Origin: an uncultured Kordia sp.
GTDB taxonomy: Bacteria; Bacteroidota; Bacteroidia; Flavobacteriales; Flavobacteriaceae
NCBI GenBank assembly: GCA_913054565.1
Contig: CAJXHW010000104.1
Location: 1-6,458 of the forward strand
Length of the DNA stretch: 6,458 nt
Direction: 5' to 3'
The notes below the pieces were generated by a model. The model made no database searches and was not told the DNA's origin. It saw nothing but the letters and a program-made list of their open reading frames with translations. The position numbers and the translations under genes are program-made. Shown here one piece after another: positions 4,510 to 6,458 of this stretch; the first letter of the stretch is position 1, and every line of letters starts with the position of its first letter.

Positions 4510-6277
4510 GACAGTAAATATAAATTTAGGAGGTATGATTTTTCATATTGATGAAAATGCATATCAAAAGCTGCAAAATTATTTAAATGCAGTTAGACGT
4601 TCTTTTGCAGGAGCTTCTGGAGAAGATGAAATCATATCAGATATAGAAAGTAGAATTGCAGAATTATTTTCAGACAAGCTACAACATGATAGGCAAGTAG
4701 TTAGCAATAAAGAAGTAGACGAAGTTATTGAAGTCATGGGGCAACCTGAAGACTATATGGTTGATGAAGATATTTTTGAAGACGAACCTAGAGCAAGCAA
4801 AACATCTTCTCAAAAGAAAAGGAAATTCTACAGAGATATTGACAATAAATACATTGGCGGTGTATCCTCAGGATTAGGGCATTATTTTGGTATCGACGCC
4901 CTTTGGGTAAGACTTATATGGGTGGCGCTATTTTTTATTAGCATTGGTACCCTAGCAATTTTCTCATACATTTTATTATGGATTTTAATCCCTGCAGCTG
5001 AAACTACTGCAGAAAAAATTGCTATGACTGGTGACCCCGTAAACATCTCAAATATTGAAAAAAAAATCAAAGAAGAGCTTGACAATGCTACAGACATGGT
5101 TAAAAATGTAGATTATCAAAAATACGGAAACAAAGCACAATCAGGTATATCTTCATTCTTTGACGCCTTGGGAAACGTATTCTTAACACTTTTTAAAGTC
5201 TTCGGTAAATTTATTGGAGTATTACTAATATTAACTGGGGCATTAACCGTTGTGAGTTTATTAGTTGGTATGTTTACTATGAGTTCTTTTGATTTGTTTA
5301 ACCTAGGTTTTATTGATCAATTAGATTTATATGATTATGCCCCAGTGTGGCCAGTTTGGTTAATTTCAGTTTTAGGCTTTTTTGCAGTAGGAATTCCATT
5401 CTTTTTTATTGCCTACTTAGGATTAAAAATATTAGTTACCAACTTAAAATCAATTGGTAATGTAGCTAAGTTTAGTTTACTAGGTGTATGGTTATTATCA
5501 TTATTTACCTTAGCAATATTTGGATTAAAAACTGGACTTAAAACTAAGGAACAAGATCATACTTTTATTAAAGAAGAACTAGCTATAACTGCTCAAGACA
5601 CTTTAATGATTACAATGAATACTAATGAATTGTACTCTTCAAGGATGTATAGAGACTCATCAGAAAAGTTTGTTTATGATGAAAATGATACTCAATTTAT
5701 CTTTTCTCAAGATGTACGTTTAATTGTAAAATCGACTAAAGATTCTATTGCAAGCATCAAAATTAGAAAAGAAGCAAGTGGAGAAAGTCATCAAGAAGCT
5801 AGAGATAGAGCTATTGATATTAATTATAGCTATAACTTAGAAAATAACACCCTGTTATTAGACAATTATTTTTTAATGTCTCCAGAAAAAAGGTATAACA
5901 ATCAAGAAGTAGAAGTAACAGTCTATTTACCTGAAGGTACTGTAATTTATGCAGATGAAAACACCTATTATTATCATAGAAACAGCGATTATTATGGTGA
6001 TATTTTAGAAAATGGAGATGAAGAGCATTATTTAAGAATACTTAAAGACGCTACGGAATGTATCGATTGTCCGTCAGACGATTTTAAAATTGAAGATACA
6101 GAAAATGGGAAAGTCATTATTAATGAAAATGGCATTAACATTACTATAAATGAAGATGGTGAAAATGGAAAAATAATCATCGACAAAAATGGCTTAGACA
6201 TTGACATTAAAGAAAGTGAAGATAATTTTGAAATGAAAATTGACGAAAACGGAATTAAAATCAACAATAACAATTAA
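4502..6277 (+). CDS. Large PspC-domain membrane protein with beta-rich C-terminal region
   Basis: A 591-aa multi-domain protein. Residues 1-95 form a soluble helical domain (EIISDIESRIAELF, then EVDEVIEVMGQPEDY) that resembles the HAAS-type helical domains paired with PadR regulators. Residues 105-166 are a PspC domain: RKFYRDIDNKYIGGVSSGLG, then two membrane helices ending LLWILIPAA. PspC in enterobacteria belongs to the phage-shock envelope-stress response and is only about 120 aa. Further helices lie near 233-258, 285-312 and 325-343. Residues 350-591 are probably periplasmic and beta-rich. They contain EVEVTVYLPEGTVIYADENT, a C520-x-x-C523 pair, and three acidic, Asn/Gly-rich repeats at the end. 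The start overlaps padR by 8 bp. The lipoprotein gene follows after 36 bp with no terminator. A sensor or envelope-integrity role is inferred. Confidence 0.92.
   Translation: MNKTVNINLGGMIFHIDENAYQKLQNYLNAVRRSFAGASGEDEIISDIESRIAELFSDKLQHDRQVVSNKEVDEVIEVMGQPEDYMVDEDIFEDEPRASKTSSQKKRKFYRDIDNKYIGGVSSGLGHYFGIDALWVRLIWVALFFISIGTLAIFSYILLWILIPAAETTAEKIAMTGDPVNISNIEKKIKEELDNATDMVKNVDYQKYGNKAQSGISSFFDALGNVFLTLFKVFGKFIGVLLILTGALTVVSLLVGMFTMSSFDLFNLGFIDQLDLYDYAPVWPVWLISVLGFFAVGIPFFFIAYLGLKILVTNLKSIGNVAKFSLLGVWLLSLFTLAIFGLKTGLKTKEQDHTFIKEELAITAQDTLMITMNTNELYSSRMYRDSSEKFVYDENDTQFIFSQDVRLIVKSTKDSIASIKIRKEASGESHQEARDRAIDINYSYNLENNTLLLDNYFLMSPEKRYNNQEVEVTVYLPEGTVIYADENTYYYHRNSDYYGDILENGDEEHYLRILKDATECIDCPSDDFKIEDTENGKVIINENGINITINEDGENGKIIIDKNGLDIDIKESEDNFEMKIDENGIKINNNN
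6104..6274 (+). repeat. Three degenerate NGK-II-NG-I-I repeats at the end of the PspC protein
   Basis: Residues 535-591 hold about three units of 17-21 aa. Unit 1 has NGKVIINENGINITI, unit 2 NGKIIIDKNGLDIDI and unit 3 FEMKIDENGIKIN. Alternating hydrophobic residues separated by Asn/Asp-Gly turns suggest stacked short beta strands, as in a beta-solenoid or roll. The nucleotide copies have diverged, so the duplication is not recent. A minus-strand reading frame over the same bases is an artefact of this composition. Confidence 0.65.
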
Positions 6278-6313
6278 TTCCATACCGCTTTACTAACTAA
6301 AATCAATCAAAAA

Positions 6314-6458
6314 ATGGCAACAGTAGTAAAAATATTAGTGAAATTTATTATACCATTACTTATCGCAATTGTATTTTCAAGCTGTAATTTAGGCTTATCA
6401 ATTTCTGGAATTAAAGGTAATGGAAACGTTGTTACTAAAGCACGCATATCAGATACCA
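6314..6458 (+). CDS. GIN-domain (DUF2807) lipoprotein, N-terminal part, cut by the window edge
   Basis: The first 48 codons are visible. MATVVKILVKFIIPLLIAIV is a signal peptide, followed by a lipobox FSSC with the lipidated cysteine at C24. The mature protein begins CNLGLSISGIKGNGNVVTKA; the G-x-G-N-V-V-T segment opens the head GIN (putative auto-transporter adhesin, DUF2807) domain, a right-handed beta-helix fold common in Bacteroidota. No acidic cluster follows the cysteine, so there is no obvious surface-export signal and a periplasm-facing anchor is more likely. The ATG follows an A-run (AATCAATCAAAAA) 36 bp after the PspC gene, so it is the fourth gene of the operon. Family-level call only, since most of the domain is outside the window. 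Confidence 0.85.
   Translation, partial: MATVVKILVKFIIPLLIAIVFSSCNLGLSISGIKGNGNVVTKARISDT

Noticed and set aside
4882..5097. A 71-codon minus-strand frame inside the PspC gene
   Set aside because: It is antisense to the conserved PspC membrane segment and is explained by that coding sequence.
6028..6273. An 81-codon minus-strand frame rich in Leu, Ile, Ser and Phe
   Set aside because: It is the complement of the Asn/Asp/Glu/Lys-rich repeats of the PspC tail; its apparent hydrophobic character is a composition effect.
1..6458. Defence system, phage island, toxin-antitoxin pair or CRISPR array
   Set aside because: PadR and PspC can suggest phage-related stress, but there are no nucleases, ATPases, integrases, toxins, spaced repeats or changes in base composition to support any of these.

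Overview
The window is AT-rich (roughly two thirds A+T). It carries protein families and promoter signals typical of marine or environmental Flavobacteriaceae (Bacteroidota). The clearest promoters have the Bacteroidota form TTG-N17-23-TAnnTTTG, and start codons follow A-rich tracts instead of Shine-Dalgarno sequences. The DUF4870, PadR, PspC and GIN-domain lipoprotein set is also characteristic of that group. I see no RNA genes, insertion sequences, CRISPR arrays or phage genes. This looks like chromosomal housekeeping and stress sequence.

Layout. (1) 1-841, minus strand: the N-terminal part of a TRIC/UPF0126 (YicG-like) membrane channel gene, cut by the window edge, lies downstream of a Dps-type ferritin gene. 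(2) 842-1777, plus strand: a LysR-type regulator that is almost certainly OxyR, with the two redox cysteines at positions 199 and 208. It diverges from dps across a 105-bp AT-rich region holding a possible activator site. (3) 1783-1822: a strong symmetric terminator shared by oxyR and the convergent 65-aa hypothetical gene at 1821-2018. (4) 2019-3515, minus strand: an AIM24/TIGR00266-family gene preceded by a DUF4442 hotdog-fold gene, plausibly one transcript. (5) 3516-3665: a divergent control region with a textbook Bacteroidota promoter, a 9-bp direct repeat on both promoter elements and two inverted repeats. (6) 3666-6458, plus strand: a four-gene operon of DUF4870 membrane protein, PadR regulator, a large PspC-domain membrane protein and a GIN-domain (DUF2807) lipoprotein that runs off the window.

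How the genes work together. OxyR probably senses peroxide and activates dps, whose product removes iron and peroxide and protects DNA. In the right-hand operon, PadR is probably a local repressor. The PspC protein has a soluble N-terminal domain, a PspC membrane unit, more membrane helices and a long beta-rich tail. It looks like an envelope-stress or signalling protein, and the lipoprotein may be its periplasmic partner. That operon is the least understood part of the window. Its functions here are inferred from family membership and gene order.
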